From Voacanga thouarsii (lineage: Eukaryota; Streptophyta; Magnoliopsida; Gentianales; Apocynaceae), in contig JANUWF010001468.1 in NCBI GenBank assembly GCA_026120185.1, positions 124,001 to 188,000 on the forward strand: a stretch of DNA of 64,000 bases. Reading direction: 5' to 3'. The notes beneath the pieces are model-generated. The model was not told the DNA's origin. It made no database searches and was given only the letters and a program-made list of their open reading frames with translations. Each line of letters starts with the position of its first letter. Positions within the stretch are counted from its first letter, which is position 1. This document shows, one piece after another, positions 46,101-57,200 of this stretch. Position numbers and translations under genes: made by a program.

Positions 46101-49100
46101 AGCTTCCCATCCCCTTGGTTCCATCCTGATGTAGCCTTAGAAGAGAGTCCAGCAATATTGCAAAACTCTTACAATGCCAATCACATCTATGAATGGAACA
46201 TAGATGGACAATCCGAATACAATATCATGGCCAAATTCCAGCAGATGACTATGGTAGCCACTGCTTATAGAACCACCCATGGTAGTTCCGATCAGTTATC
46301 AGCGCATGTGTTGATAGCAGGATTCACAGGTCAACTAAAAGGTTGGTGGGATGAACATCTTACTGACTTTGACAAACATGAGATTTTGCATGCTGTCAAA
46401 ACAGATGCAAATGGCCAACCTATTCTCCAAAATGGTAAAACTATCCCAGATGCAGTGTCAACACCGATTTTCACTCGGTCAAAACCTTTATAGGAAACCC
46501 GGTATTTTCCGAGAAAAATCCACCGAGATCCTTAACAATCTCAAATGCAAAACTCGTCCGACTTTCGATGGTATAAGGATACCTTTCTTACTCGCATATA
46601 TGCCAGACCTGATGGAAACAGCCAGTATTGGAAAGAAAAATTCCTAGATGGCCTTCCCAAATCCCTTCGTGATTTAGTCAGAGAGGAACTTCAAACCCAG
46701 TATAACGGTGTTATACCTTACAACACAATTACCTTTGGCCAATTAACCAGTCAAATTCAACAAGTTGCCCTCAAAGTCTGTCGCCAAGACAAAATGTTGA
46801 GACAATTAGCCAAAGACCGAGCCCAAAGACGGCATGATTTGGGTTCATTCTGTGAACAATTCGGCCTACCCTCTTGTCAGTCCAAACCTCATAGGAAGAA
46901 ACATCATAGGCCCAAGCCCACTTATTATAGAAGTCAGTCCAAATTTAGGAAAACTAAGTATCCGGCCCATTCTTCTAAATATCCGGCTCTTCCTACTCCT
47001 AAACCAAAGCCCAAATCATCTAAACCTGGCAAAACTCCATTTTCAAAAGACAAGTCAAAAACTATTACTTGTTTCAAATGTGGCAAACTGGGTCACATGG
47101 CCCGTTATTGCAGAGTTTCAAAAAAGATCCATAAACTTTCATTGGATCAAGATGTACTTGATAAAATTCAGAATCTTTTTCTTTCTGATTCTGAGTCCGA
47201 GTCGACCAAGCCGATGATGAATATGATCAGCAATTCAACCAAATCCAAAATGATGACTATTTGTCTTCTTCATCATCATCCTCAGAATCTGAAAATGATC
47301 AGCCCTCAATCAATGTCCTTACTAAAGAACAAGATCTCCTTTTAGAATTAATAGGAAATCTTCCTGATAATTCCAGCAAAAAAGAATATCTGGAACGGTT
47401 TAAACAAACCTTTCAGCCATTATCTTCTTCAAAACCCAATCCTTTTGACAACCATCCTAGAATTGTCAACACCTACAATATCACAGATATCCTCAATAGG
47501 TTTCCTGTCAAACCTCAAAAATCTGTAACTATTCAAGATCTTCAGTCAGAAATTGTTATTCTGAAAGAAGAAATTAGAGATATAAAAGCCTCTCAAGAAT
47601 TGGACAGATTAGTTCTTCACCAACTCTATTCAAAAGACGACAAAACTGTTCCCCCAGAAACTGAAACTTCAAATGATCAGGAAACTAACCAGTTCCTGAA
47701 TCATCTTTCAAAGATATCCATTCAAAGATGGCATATTAAGATTAATTCAGATAAGAGGTGAAAAAATTTTAAAGAGTTTTTTTTTTAATATTAGGATTAT
47801 CTGAATTCAGATAAGATGGACGTAATCAAAATTATGTTCACCTACGCATCACTCTTCGTTCGTATCTATCCGTTCATTTATAAGAAGTGTTATCGGTTGA
47901 CTGAATTTGATAGAATTGTTCTTGGATAATGAATTCAGTGATATTCTGATACCAGAATAAAGTTGTATTGCCACAAGGAAGCATGATCAAGCATATTACT
48001 CTCCAGAGAATTACTACCTTCGTTTATATAACATAATCGGACCGTTGAGAAATGAATGAGGTATGCTCCATCGACTCCCCGGCTATGTCTTCATGTATTT
48101 GAGGTTTCTCCTTCCCACCAATCAACCTTCCCGGATTCCCAATTCCCAACTGCAGTCTTCCAAGACGGCACTTAATTAGCGAGCCTGCCCCAGTTTCTAA
48201 CCCCTCACCAATCCTCACATTTCCTAATATGGCTACGGCAGCCCCAATCAGGACACCATTGCCGATCTTTGGAGGCCTATCGACACAACATTTGCCATCC
48301 CACCTAAGGTAGGAAACAAACATGGTGCAGTACAGGCAAATCGTTCCCAACAACTGATGATGTCCCAGAGCATAATCTCATTAGAATTGTTACGCAAATT
48401 GAGCATTACATGGATCAAAATATAATGAATAGTCACCAGTTGGACTCTGAATATTGGAAGAACCATCATCAAGAACTATTTTAGCCAAGGATTTCCCTAC
48501 TAATGCAGTTATAAAGTTCAGTTATAAAGTTCCTCGGTTATAAATTGTTACCAAGGATTTTTTGTGGCAACCAAGATGAATTTACCCATGAAGTAGGGAA
48601 ATCCATGAAAGACTTTCTTGAAGTGAAATTCGTACATCGATAGGTGAGTCCTTTTGTTTACTCTATTTAATAGTTATACATGAGATTCTCTATTTAATAG
48701 TTATACATGAGATTCATTGGTGATGCCGAACGATATTTGAAGTCATGGTTTTGTATGGCTCCTTTTACTTATTGACTTCACATACATTTCATTCCTTTCA
48801 AAAGAAAAACAAATTCATTATGGAATTAATGAATAATCTATTTTCATTATGAAATTAATCTTTCAACAAGTGAATCACCAAATCAAAGTTATATGAATTT
48901 TCATTTTTTAAAATATTACAATTATCTTCTTATCTGAATTATTTTTGAATATAAGAAAATTGAGAACATTACTGAAATTATCCCGTGTAACGCACAGGCA
49001 CTAACCTAGTTTATTTTAAAATCTTAACTAATTAAATCATTAATTAAGTTAATTAATAATATATATTTACTATTAATATATTAAATCTTAATAACATTAT

Positions 49101-52100
49101 AACCCGTGCAACGTACGGGACATCGACCTAGTGCAGACATCAAAAAGGAAAATGTTTTCCAAGCTACCTCATGAATATTCTTCTTGTTGATCTAACCAAA
49201 GAATGCACTCCAAATAAATTGTCACCACAGGGACACAAAGTTAAAAGCAGAACTCTTAGCCATTTGAGAAACTCTTTAAAAGAAACAGTAACAATATAAC
49301 AAAACCATGATGATATGCATAAGCCAGAAGCCAATGTAGAAATGCAAACCTTTTTAAAATATAAAGGTGCCTGCTTTGCAACTTTTTGTGGCAGAGGAAT
49401 GCACTCTATCAAACAATGACGTCGTTGCTGTGTTAAACCAATCACAGTTTCAAGGAACACAAGCTCCTTCTCCTGCTTTGCGAACATCATAATCAGGCAT
49501 TTCTTGAAGTTCCGAATTTCATCCCACACGTTATCATCAACAGTTCTAGTGGCAGATTCATGCTGTTCAGAAAAAAGACTACAGTTAACACATTAACAAA
49601 AGAACTGCAATAGTAACAGTGAGGCAATTTCAGTAGAAAAATAAATCCTACCTGCATGGTAAGGATGCAACAATGACCAGGTACAACAGCCTCCCAATGA
49701 GGTAATGATAAGTAGGTAAAATTGGCAATGGCAATAACAAGATGCTTTGATCTTGTTGGATTCTCAAAGCAAAAATGACATCGCTCTTGCTGTGTCAGGA
49801 GGCGATTTGCGTGCTTAGTTATTTCACTAGATTTATGATCATTACCCCCACCTTGCTTCCGAACCTTTCTTCTTGGACCATCATCATAATCATATTCATC
49901 ATCTGCTTGACTGGTAACACCATATTGCTTGTTTCGCATTATCTTTTGAGCAAGATGCAAGTCCGCATCCTCCTCTTTTTTCTTCTGTTGAGTAGATATG
50001 TCATGTATAATATATCTGATAAAAGATCGAAAACACATGAGAAAACATCACAATTAATCTCTCAGTTAAAAGAAATAATAAAGCAATCACAGACGACAAT
50101 TTTGCATGAGAAATTTGACAGCTTAAAGGAATGTAGCTTACTGGCTTGTGCTCCCATCAACTCGTGGTTTGTAAGACTCCTCCACAGCTTCTTGCTTCAA
50201 TTTTGTATTTTCTGATTCTTTCTGATAATATAAAAATGCAAAAATTAGTGAATTACATACATCCAAACATATCAACTATCAACTTGTTTTCCATGGATTT
50301 CAACCAAGTAAAACACAACCCCAATGTCTACCACCTTCATATTCCTTTTAACACCAAAAAGATTTTATATATAACACACACCAATAAATGGTTAAAAAGA
50401 AATAAACTTTCAGAATTCACAATTATAAAGGGTAAGGGCCAAATGCTAGAGAATGACATAGTTCATTAGCTTGATATAAAATCAAAGCACGTAGATCTCA
50501 GAAGAAATCAAAGCAAATCTTAGCCAGGCACAAGGTACTACAAGAAGTATTCTAAGAACTGAACTCCAGGAATAACAAAGGAATTTCACACAGGCCAAAA
50601 ACTCTGCCCCCCCCCCCCCCCCCCTCCCACACAAAAAAAACACACACACACACACACAAGGTATATTTATTTCTTTTAGGAAGGAGAATTCAAGCTTAAG
50701 GAGGAAAAAAAAAAAAGTATAACTGATTAGTTTGTCATGATGGGAGTCAAATTTGCTACCAAAAATGACTTCCAACTTGTCTGGATAAGTTCAATTACAG
50801 TGATAGTTATTAATAGGTTACATTACCCACACTCACAAAATATAGTTATCCAAGTGAAATTCCAATTACTTTCAATGTTAAAAAATGCAATTAATCTTGC
50901 TCTTGCTGGTTAAATTAACTGCCTGAAAAATCTTGTACAGTGATTATCCAAAAGTAAGAGTCCAATTAAACTATGCAGACAACAATAACATCTAAATAGA
51001 GTTCTCCATTAATCTGTCAAAGGAGGATATGAAAGCTATTAGGTAAATATGAAAAACAGAAAATTAAAAAAATAATAATAAATCACTTTTACCATGAGTT
51101 TCTCAGCTTCTTCATGCAGTCCTTTCATGCGGAGCTGTAGCACTTTGGCTGCCAATTGATTTGCAGTCAATGCTGGCTTCATGCTTGCAACATCTTCACA
51201 TTTTTCAACCACCTTTGATTCCACTCCTTCAGCCTGTGTGCTTGAAGAATGAAGAGAATCACCATTTTTCGCATGTGTAAAATCACGCATGAAGCTTCCA
51301 TCATTAGCAAACTTATTTATGCTAGACACTGCAGCAGAGAGGTTGGCATCCTCAGCGGGCCTCCTTCGCTTTCCCCAAGATAAACTATCATGAAGTTTGG
51401 GCACTCTCATTTTAGCATGCTGGGAAGTATTATCCTGCAGATATTTCTAGTCAGATTAAAACATTCTCAAGGGTGCTAAGAACAAGCTAAAGCTGAAGTT
51501 CAGGATTAGCAAACACATTTGCTTTAACTTATTCATACACCATGGTGAATTTTGAGAGAGAATGATACAGAGAAATAAGTCAAAAATTCAAAAACCTCGC
51601 AACAGATTGAAAATTATTCAAAAATTTTTAATCATAACACCTGCTTCTTAAAGAAACAATTCAAAATCTAGATGAGGCATACCACTCTAATAGAACTTTG
51701 ATTTTGTTTGTCCGACTCTATTTGTTCATCCTGCTTCAGCCCCCTTCTCCTATTATTTATTGCATGAAGATGAGCACGAGTTGGAGCAGCTTTATGAGAT
51801 GCCACAGAAACTGCAAGTTGACCCAGAGAACCCCACCGCCCTTCAACCACCTGGAAAAATTCTATCGTATTAGATACCACTAACATTCAGCAAGATAGAC
51901 TTGAAAATCAGAAATCAAATGCACAAACCTCCTCAAGCTTCCGTCCTTCACGAGCTGCTTGCTCCTGAGCTCGCTTCAGTGCTTTCAGCCTCCAGCTTGC
52001 ACCTCCATCACCAACTACTGCAGAAGATATCAGTGGGTTCCGATCAGCATTTGTTCCATCTGAGTCTTCTGGATACCCGGTCCCGTTGTTCCTCAAATAT

Positions 52101-53728
52101 GGATTCAGTTCTCTTGGATTGACCTTCTTAATCTGAACCAATGCAAATTACATTATGGTATAGAGACAACCAATTCAAGTATGCAAAAAGCATCATGCAG
52201 AATCATATCTAGCTTCAGCTGGATAAAGAGAGAAAAATTCAAAATAGGCAAGACTAACCCATTCAAAATAAAATAATAAATAAAAGCAGCAAGGTGAACT
52301 TATACAACTAACTACACAATGCCCAAGAAAAAAATAATTTGAATAGATTCAACAAAAACAGCAGCAAGCATCTACCAAGGAGGAAACAGGTGAAACAAGT
52401 GGACAAAGATAGCAAAATATAGCAAATGAGGACTGGGAAGCATTAGACTGAAGGGCATATTTAGTTGAATAAGAACTACTGAAGTTTAATAGTTGATAAA
52501 GCAATTTGCAACCAAGAACATGATCTCTCCAACTGCCAAACTACTACCATTCTACATAAGAACCCCATCTAAATTTATAGTATCACGCAAGACATTAAAT
52601 ACAGTTCATCTCATGTGTTTTCCTTCACCAAGGCTTTTAAAATGCTCCTTCCAAGTATTGTCCACGGTCCAACATACAACAACAACCCCCCCCCCCAAAA
52701 CACCCTTAAGGGAAAAATCCCTGCCCAAAAGGAAAGTACTAAAAAAGTACCAAAAGCCTCTATCCTTCTATTATTTTCTCAAGGAGCCATCAGCTTTTAG
52801 TTCTAGGAATTTTTTTTTTTCACTACCTTTCTTCCTCAACTTTCTTTCGCCGAAGTACCAAACCATCATCAATTTACAACTACAAATTACTGTATCCATG
52901 TATATTAAATTATCCATGGGAAGTATCAGATTGATGAGTCTGAGACTTCACAGAAAGAATTCATAATGATCAAATAAATTAAATGTTTACCTCCTGTGTG
53001 ACAGGTTGAACCTCCTCCACCTGGTTGTCCGAAGTTGTGGCACGAGCCTGTTCAATGTTATCAATGTTATCTTTAGGTCGAAGCATCCATTCTAGACCCA
53101 TTTCTTTCCTTGAAATGTCATTAGCACTTTTGGGTTGAGATCCTTCACCACCATCTGCCAAACATAACATAGCAAAATTGAACATTTCGAACTCATAGGA
53201 ATACTAACATTCTCATCACAATAATAGAAAAGAAAGAAATCATAAAATTTCACTAATTTAAGCGAGAAAATTGGAATAAGCATACCAAGCAAATCGTCTT
53301 CAAGGTCATTCTCATCTGACTTTTGCTTATCCTTCTTCCATCTTTTCTTTCGTTCCCTGTCATTTATCTTTTCTGGACCAGAGCTTCCATTTTCAGATTC
53401 AGAATCCGAAGTGTAATTTTCCTCAGAAGAATACCATTTTTTTTTCTTCCTAGACCCCCTTTTTATCCTTTCAAGATCATCCTCCGAGTCACTATAACGT
53501 GAGCTCCTTTTTTTCCTCCTATCTTTATTCCTTCTACTACCTGATTTCTTTCTCTCTTTCCTAGATTTATCCGACTCCTTGTCCTAAAATATGAATCAAC
53601 ACAATTACCAGCAGCTCAAATAAGCAAATATATGTATGAGTTGAAAATAGTTTGAGCTGACAATATTAAAAATTCAAACTTACCTTCTCTATATCTTCCC
53701 GAGGAATGAATTTCAACCCCGAAAGCAT
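41652..53728 (-). CDS. CWF19L2: CWF19-like protein 2 (CwfJ family spliceosomal protein)
   Basis: Ten coding exons on the minus strand: 53684-53728 (ATG 53726-53728), 53286-53583, 52991-53154, 51929-52132, 51683-51850, 51093-51434, 50142-50221, 49652-50015, 49350-49562, 41652-41981. All junctions are GT-AG and keep frame; the total is 2208 nt, 735 residues. The start 'MLSGLKFIPREDIEK' is typical of plant members. Residues about 15-115 are Lys/Arg/Ser-rich. CwfJ_C_1 (about 505-626) has CHFC (513-516) and the HIT-like 'RRHCLIECIPLP'; CwfJ_C_2 (about 632-735) ends 'WEPFDWTKQLD'. The protein belongs to late and intron-lariat spliceosomes. A leader exon ends at 53971. The last intron (41982-49349, 7368 bp) holds nested Helitrons; its splice sites look intact (AAAAAG/GTTTGC, TTTTACAG/GCA). 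The exon before it and the last exon join in phase within 'YFKK/AIDEAEEEW'. Confidence 0.93.
43180..43228 (+). repeat. Left copy of a ~45-bp direct repeat flanking the pararetroviral-like block
   Basis: 'GGTGAAGAAATTTTAAAGAG' then a T run and 'AATATTAAGATTATCTAAATT' recurs at 47758-47808 with few differences. The two copies bracket the 4.5-kb block, too long for a normal retroelement or hAT target duplication. Confidence 0.75.
43222..45150 (-). pseudogene. Movement-protein-like (30K superfamily) segment of a plant pararetroviral/Ty3-like polyprotein
   Basis: A 413-codon open frame runs 45150-43909; the likely natural start is an internal Met near 45030. Its middle (about 44340-44900) has the layout and motifs of 30K movement-protein-like domains found at the N-terminus of certain plant caulimovirid/Ty3-related polyproteins, for example 'YKYLHFGLVQIGAKPL' and 'NFTVSLQD'. 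A stop at 43909-43911 breaks the frame. A further segment (43222-43796) shows the 'WFEAY' type spacer region that follows in relatives and ends in a proline/serine-rich tail. There is no protease, reverse transcriptase or RNase H. The long intact frame suggests a fairly recent capture. The family is assigned from memory of its architecture; caulimovirid against Ty3-type origin is unresolved. Confidence 0.65.
45160..46150. other. Central region between the divergent ORFs, LTR/promoter-like
   Basis: The plus strand has at least seven ACTGTA hexamers within 45541-45655, a TGACG motif at about 45481 and a TATA-like TATTTAAA at 45675-45682. A C-rich leader and possible poly(A) signals near 45895 follow. 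On the minus strand it is leader to the movement-protein-like frame. No tRNA primer binding site or repeated LTR was found, so whether it is an LTR, a viral intergenic region or two joined leaders is open. Confidence 0.45.
46158..47761 (+). pseudogene. Gag/coat-protein-like segment with CCHC zinc knuckle
   Basis: Three overlapping open stretches (46158-46493, 46545-47345, 47261-47761) make up the gag-like middle of the same polyprotein type. The first holds the 'HIYEWNIDGQSEYNI' and 'GQLKGWWDEHL' blocks. The second has 'YWKEKFLDGLPKSL', a Lys/Pro-rich basic region and a CCHC knuckle, CFKCGKLGHMARYC (about 47068-47110). The third has an acidic Ser-rich stretch, 'LTKEQDLLLELIGNLP' and a helical coiled segment. 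The frame slips near 46470, again near 46550, and near 47205. It ends where the direct-repeat copy begins (47758). Protease and reverse transcriptase, which should follow, are absent. Confidence 0.7.
47758..47808 (+). repeat. Right copy of the ~45-bp direct repeat
   Basis: Matches 43180-43228. It is followed immediately by the perfect palindrome TTATCTGAATTCAGATAA (about 47797-47814). Confidence 0.75.
48024..48353 (-). pseudogene. Serine acetyltransferase C-terminal fragment
   Basis: The minus strand encodes 'DRPPKIGNGVLIGAAVAILG', the left-handed beta-helix hexapeptide region of plant serine acetyltransferases (DRHPKIGDGVLIGAGxxILG in the family). It continues with 'GNPGRLIGGKEKPQIHED' and the C-terminus 'MEHTSFISQRSDYVI'. 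The part between (about 48160-48210) is out of register, and Gly/Ala positions of the helix are mutated. The catalytic His and the N-terminal domain are absent. Serine acetyltransferase makes O-acetylserine for cysteine synthesis. Its place inside the inner Helitron points to gene-fragment capture. Confidence 0.8.
48661..48714 (+). repeat. Perfect 27-bp tandem duplication
   Basis: Two identical copies (48661-48687, 48688-48714) starting CTCTATTTAATAGTTATACA, inside the inner Helitron. Confidence 0.9.
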
Positions 53729-53970
53729 CTTTTCTTTGACAGACACTTTGTTTTTTTCCAAAATTTGAGACTGTGACGGTCCTCTGAACTGCAAAATCAC
53801 AAAAACATATTTAGATTTAGCTTGATCATCAAACAATAGTTGAATTTTCCACCATAATCACCCAAAAAAAAAAAAAAAAATCCAACCCGAATGAACACGA
53901 CTATTATACAGAATTCAAAGACAATAAGAACTGAAGCTTTACTAATTAACACACTTGTTGTGTGTCTAAC

Positions 53971-54260
53971 CAGTCTGGAAGAAAGAGAGGAGGCAGCAGC
54001 GGCAGCGGCAGTGGCAGTGGTGAGCGGAGAATAGATCAGAGAGGAAGAGGGGACAGGTCAGGGGATAGGGAAGTGCGAAGGCCAAAATTGATGCCTGACG
54101 GTGGCTGTGAGACGGAGGGGGCAGAGGACGGGGCGGAGGAAAAAGACCAGAGGTCACAGAAGAGTGGAACGACGCCGTTACACGGTCTACTATACCTATT
54201 GGATTCCGAAGTTCAAGTAGGGAGAGAAGATGCCAGATGGTAGCGAAATGGCAAGTGGGC
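53971..54260 (-). promoter_or_regulatory. Leader exon and promoter region of CWF19L2
   Basis: A CCAGACTG/GTTAGA donor at 53971-53970 on the minus strand fits a noncoding first exon spliced to the 53684-53788 exon (acceptor TTTTGCAG). The region is GC-rich with (CTGCCG)n-like repeats. The open frame here has no homology to the family and is not used as N-terminus. The palindromic hAT element lies immediately upstream. Confidence 0.5.
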
Positions 54261-54275
54261 CGGTTGCAGAGGCTC

Positions 54276-57200
54276 ACTGTAGGCGGGCCGAATAGCGGGC
54301 CGGCCCGTCTGGGCCCGAGTACCGTCGGCCGGCCGGCCCGCTAGAGAGCCGTTAGACAACGGTTCTTAACCCTTCTTTTGTTTGCAATTTGACGCTGACG
54401 GTTATTTCGTTTTTTTTTTTTTTCATTTTAGTCTCTCAACGGGCTAATTCACTCTCCCACTCCCAAAACTCTACAAATACTCATCAATTTACTTACTTCA
54501 AAACTCACCAAATATTTTTCAATTCTCTCTAATTCTCTATTTTCATTCTTCTTACTCTCATAATCCTTAATTCCCTCTATTTTCTCTACAAAAAATATTA
54601 GAATATAATTTATATTTCATATATTTTTTGAATTCTTCATAATTTAAAAAATCATTAAGTGATATAATATTAGATGGTTCAAGTGCTGAAGAAGATAAGA
54701 ATTAAAGTTCAACAAAATGTTCTCATTTTGTGACTGTTAACTAACTAGTGTTTCTTAATTATATATTTTTATTTTAGATTTATTAATTATTTATTTAATT
54801 TTAAATTAATTTACAAGCTATTTATATTCTTTATATTTTATTATTTATTAATGTTTTGTTTTATTTTATTTGAATTATTTTTAAATTTTTAATTAATTAT
54901 TTTTGTTTAATTTATATAATAAATAGGGTAAAATATATCAGCCATTCTTAAACTTTTACAAATTTTGATTTTTATCCTCAAACTTTAAAATGTGTGATTT
55001 TAGCCCTTGAACTTTTAAAACATCTAAAAAATAGTCCTTTCAATAATAAAAGTTCAAGTATAATATAAAATTACGATTTTAGCTCTCATTTCCTTGTTTT
55101 TAATTTTTAAAATATTATTCTTTAACTTTAATCTCACTCTCTTCTCTTCGAATTTCTTCATTTATCAATAACAATTTTAAGATCTAACTTCAAACCTTTT
55201 ATGCGACTCAATAATTTTGAGATTACTCTTTCGCACTTTTTCGAATCTAACTATCTAACAAAAATAACATATTTTACCCTTTAATAAACAAAACTAAGAC
55301 ATAAAAATGAAGAAGAAAAAAAATCGATTCAGTTCTTGACGAATATTAATTTTCTTGGCATCTCTACAGGAAGGAAGAATAAATTTGAAAGTATAAGTGA
55401 ATTATCAAAAAAAAATTTAAAAAGATAAGTGAGAGACGTGCAAGTCACAGTAGTCTTTTCCTGTCATATATAGAAGTTACTTTATAAGAATTAGAAGGAT
55501 GACACCACATTGTGAGAGTTGAGTAAATGAAAATGACTATGAAATAGGTCATGTGGAAGTCATGTGATGAATTTTCGTAAGCACTTAATAGTTTTAATTA
55601 ATAGAAGAGTTAATTCGAATAAAAGAGAGTGAGATTAAAGTTAAAGAATAATATTTTAGAAATAAAAAATAGGAGAATGAGAGCTAAAATCTAGTAATTT
55701 TGTATTGTACTTGAGTTTTTACTGTTGAAATGACTATTTTTTATGTGTTTTAAAAGTTCGAGGGCTAAAATCAAGCATTTTAAAGTTCGAGGGTGAAAAT
55801 CAAAATTTGTAAAAGTTCAAAAGTGGCTGACATATTTTGTCCTTTTATTTGAAAAATAGATGCACATCATCATTATTCTTCAGAATCATCAGCACATTTT
55901 GACACTAATATAGATTCAACCTTAAATTTAATAGATAATGAAATATGTGATTAAAGTGAAGACCCTAGTGTACAACAACAAAATATAAATATTCATAATA
56001 ATCCTGAATCTAGTATGAGTGTGCCTCAACCTAATGATTATAAATCTTTGGAAGTTGTAGTTAGAGCAAAAATATATGTGGTTTGAAATCTTTTTGAAAA
56101 TAATAATGTTCATGATAAGATAACATATAAATTTTGTAAGAGAATATATGTACATAAGAAGGGATGATGTACGGGAACATTAGTTATATACATAAAAAAA
56201 TCACATGTAATGTACAAATAAACCTCTTTAGTAGCTGTACTCTAACTATCACAAATAAGAGTAAATTTCCAATTACAAGAATCAAATATAACAATAAAAC
56301 ACTCTTTTTTATCTTTGTATACCTTTATTATATCACTTTTTAATGTTTCTCTAATAATTCTTTTAAATGCAAATTGGCAAGAGATATGCATGAACTTTTC
56401 ATAATGTAATTTTTTTTAAAAAATTAAAAGGTAATTTAGTTTTAACAATCATTTTAGCCATTTCATTTCTAGTTCTTTTATGATCGTATTGAAAATTATT
56501 TACGACTTGACTCTCTTAATTTGGATTTGTTGTTGTTTAAGTAAAATTTTTACCCAATCATTATGTGATTTCTTTATGTGTCTAATTAACGTTCCATCCA
56601 TCCTTCCTTCTTAAGTGCATACACTCTCTTACAAATTTTACATATTGCCTTATCATTAACATTATTCTTTTAAAAAAGATTCTAAATTATAGATATTTTT
56701 GCTATAATTACAACTTCTAAAGATTCATAATCATTAGGTTGAGGCACACTCATACTAGGTTCAGGATCATTATGAGTAGTTATATTTTGTTATTATACAC
56801 TAGGGTCTTCACCTTAATCACATGTTCCATTATCTATTAAATTCAAGGTTGAATTTATATTCATGTCAAAATGTACTAATGATTGTGAAGAATAATGATG
56901 ATGTGGATCTATTTTTAAATATTTATTATGTAAATTAAACAAATATAATTAATTAAAATTCAAACAAAAAATAATTCAAATAAAATAAAATAAAATAATG
57001 AAATACGAGAAATATAAATAACCTGTAAATTAACTTAAAATTAAACAAATAACTAAAAAATAAACAATTAATAAACTTAACAATAATAATATATGATTAA
57101 GAAACACTAGCTATTTTTTTCAAAACTTGATTATTCACTATTCTACCACTGGATGATCTTTTAAAATGTGAAGAATTTAATTGAAAATTTCAAAATATAT

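Larger units (their letters stand above)
43093..49009 (+). mobile_element. Inner Helitron carrying pararetroviral-like ORFs and a gene fragment
   Basis: It starts TCTATATATA at 43093, with the same 'TTATGACACATGGCA..TTTTTTT' subterminal block as the outer element. It ends with the decayed hairpin CCCGTGTAACGCACAGG and CTAG at 49006-49009. It is inserted between A (43092) and T (49010) of the outer Helitron. The 5.9-kb body contains the movement-protein-like segment (minus), a central regulatory-looking region, the gag-like segment (plus) and a serine acetyltransferase fragment (minus). No Rep/helicase is present, so it is non-autonomous. Confidence 0.75.
42825..49131 (+). mobile_element. Outer Helitron in the last intron of CWF19L2
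   Basis: The 5' end is TTATATATATATAAAGGCC at 42825 (TC start decayed to TT), followed by the 'GACACGTGG..TTTTTTTTTT' block usual near plant Helitron 5' ends. The 3' end has the hairpin CCCGTGCAACGTACGGG (49103-49119), then eight bases and CTAG at 49128-49131. It sits between A (42824) and T (49132), the canonical Helitron target. Its own body is short: 42825-43092 and 49010-49131; the rest is the inner Helitron. Confidence 0.75.

Noticed and set aside
43222..47761. A complete endogenous pararetrovirus or complete LTR retrotransposon
   Set aside because: No protease, reverse transcriptase, RNase H, primer binding site or paired LTRs were found, and the two coding halves face opposite ways.
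49775..50469. Plus-strand ORFs of 146 and 107 codons
   Set aside because: They are antisense to CWF19L2 exons and introns and have no family resemblance.
50604..50660. Long C-run followed by (CA)n as a regulatory or G4 element
   Set aside because: It is an intronic homopolymer/microsatellite of CWF19L2, and its length is likely unreliable.
52493..52966. 157-codon plus-strand ORF
   Set aside because: It lies within a CWF19L2 intron, includes homopolymer-coded residues and shows no domain.
53966..54277. 103-codon minus ORF as N-terminus of CWF19L2
   Set aside because: It ends before a good donor, does not resemble the family and is Cys/Pro-rich from GC repeats; the family start 'MLSG' lies in the next exon.
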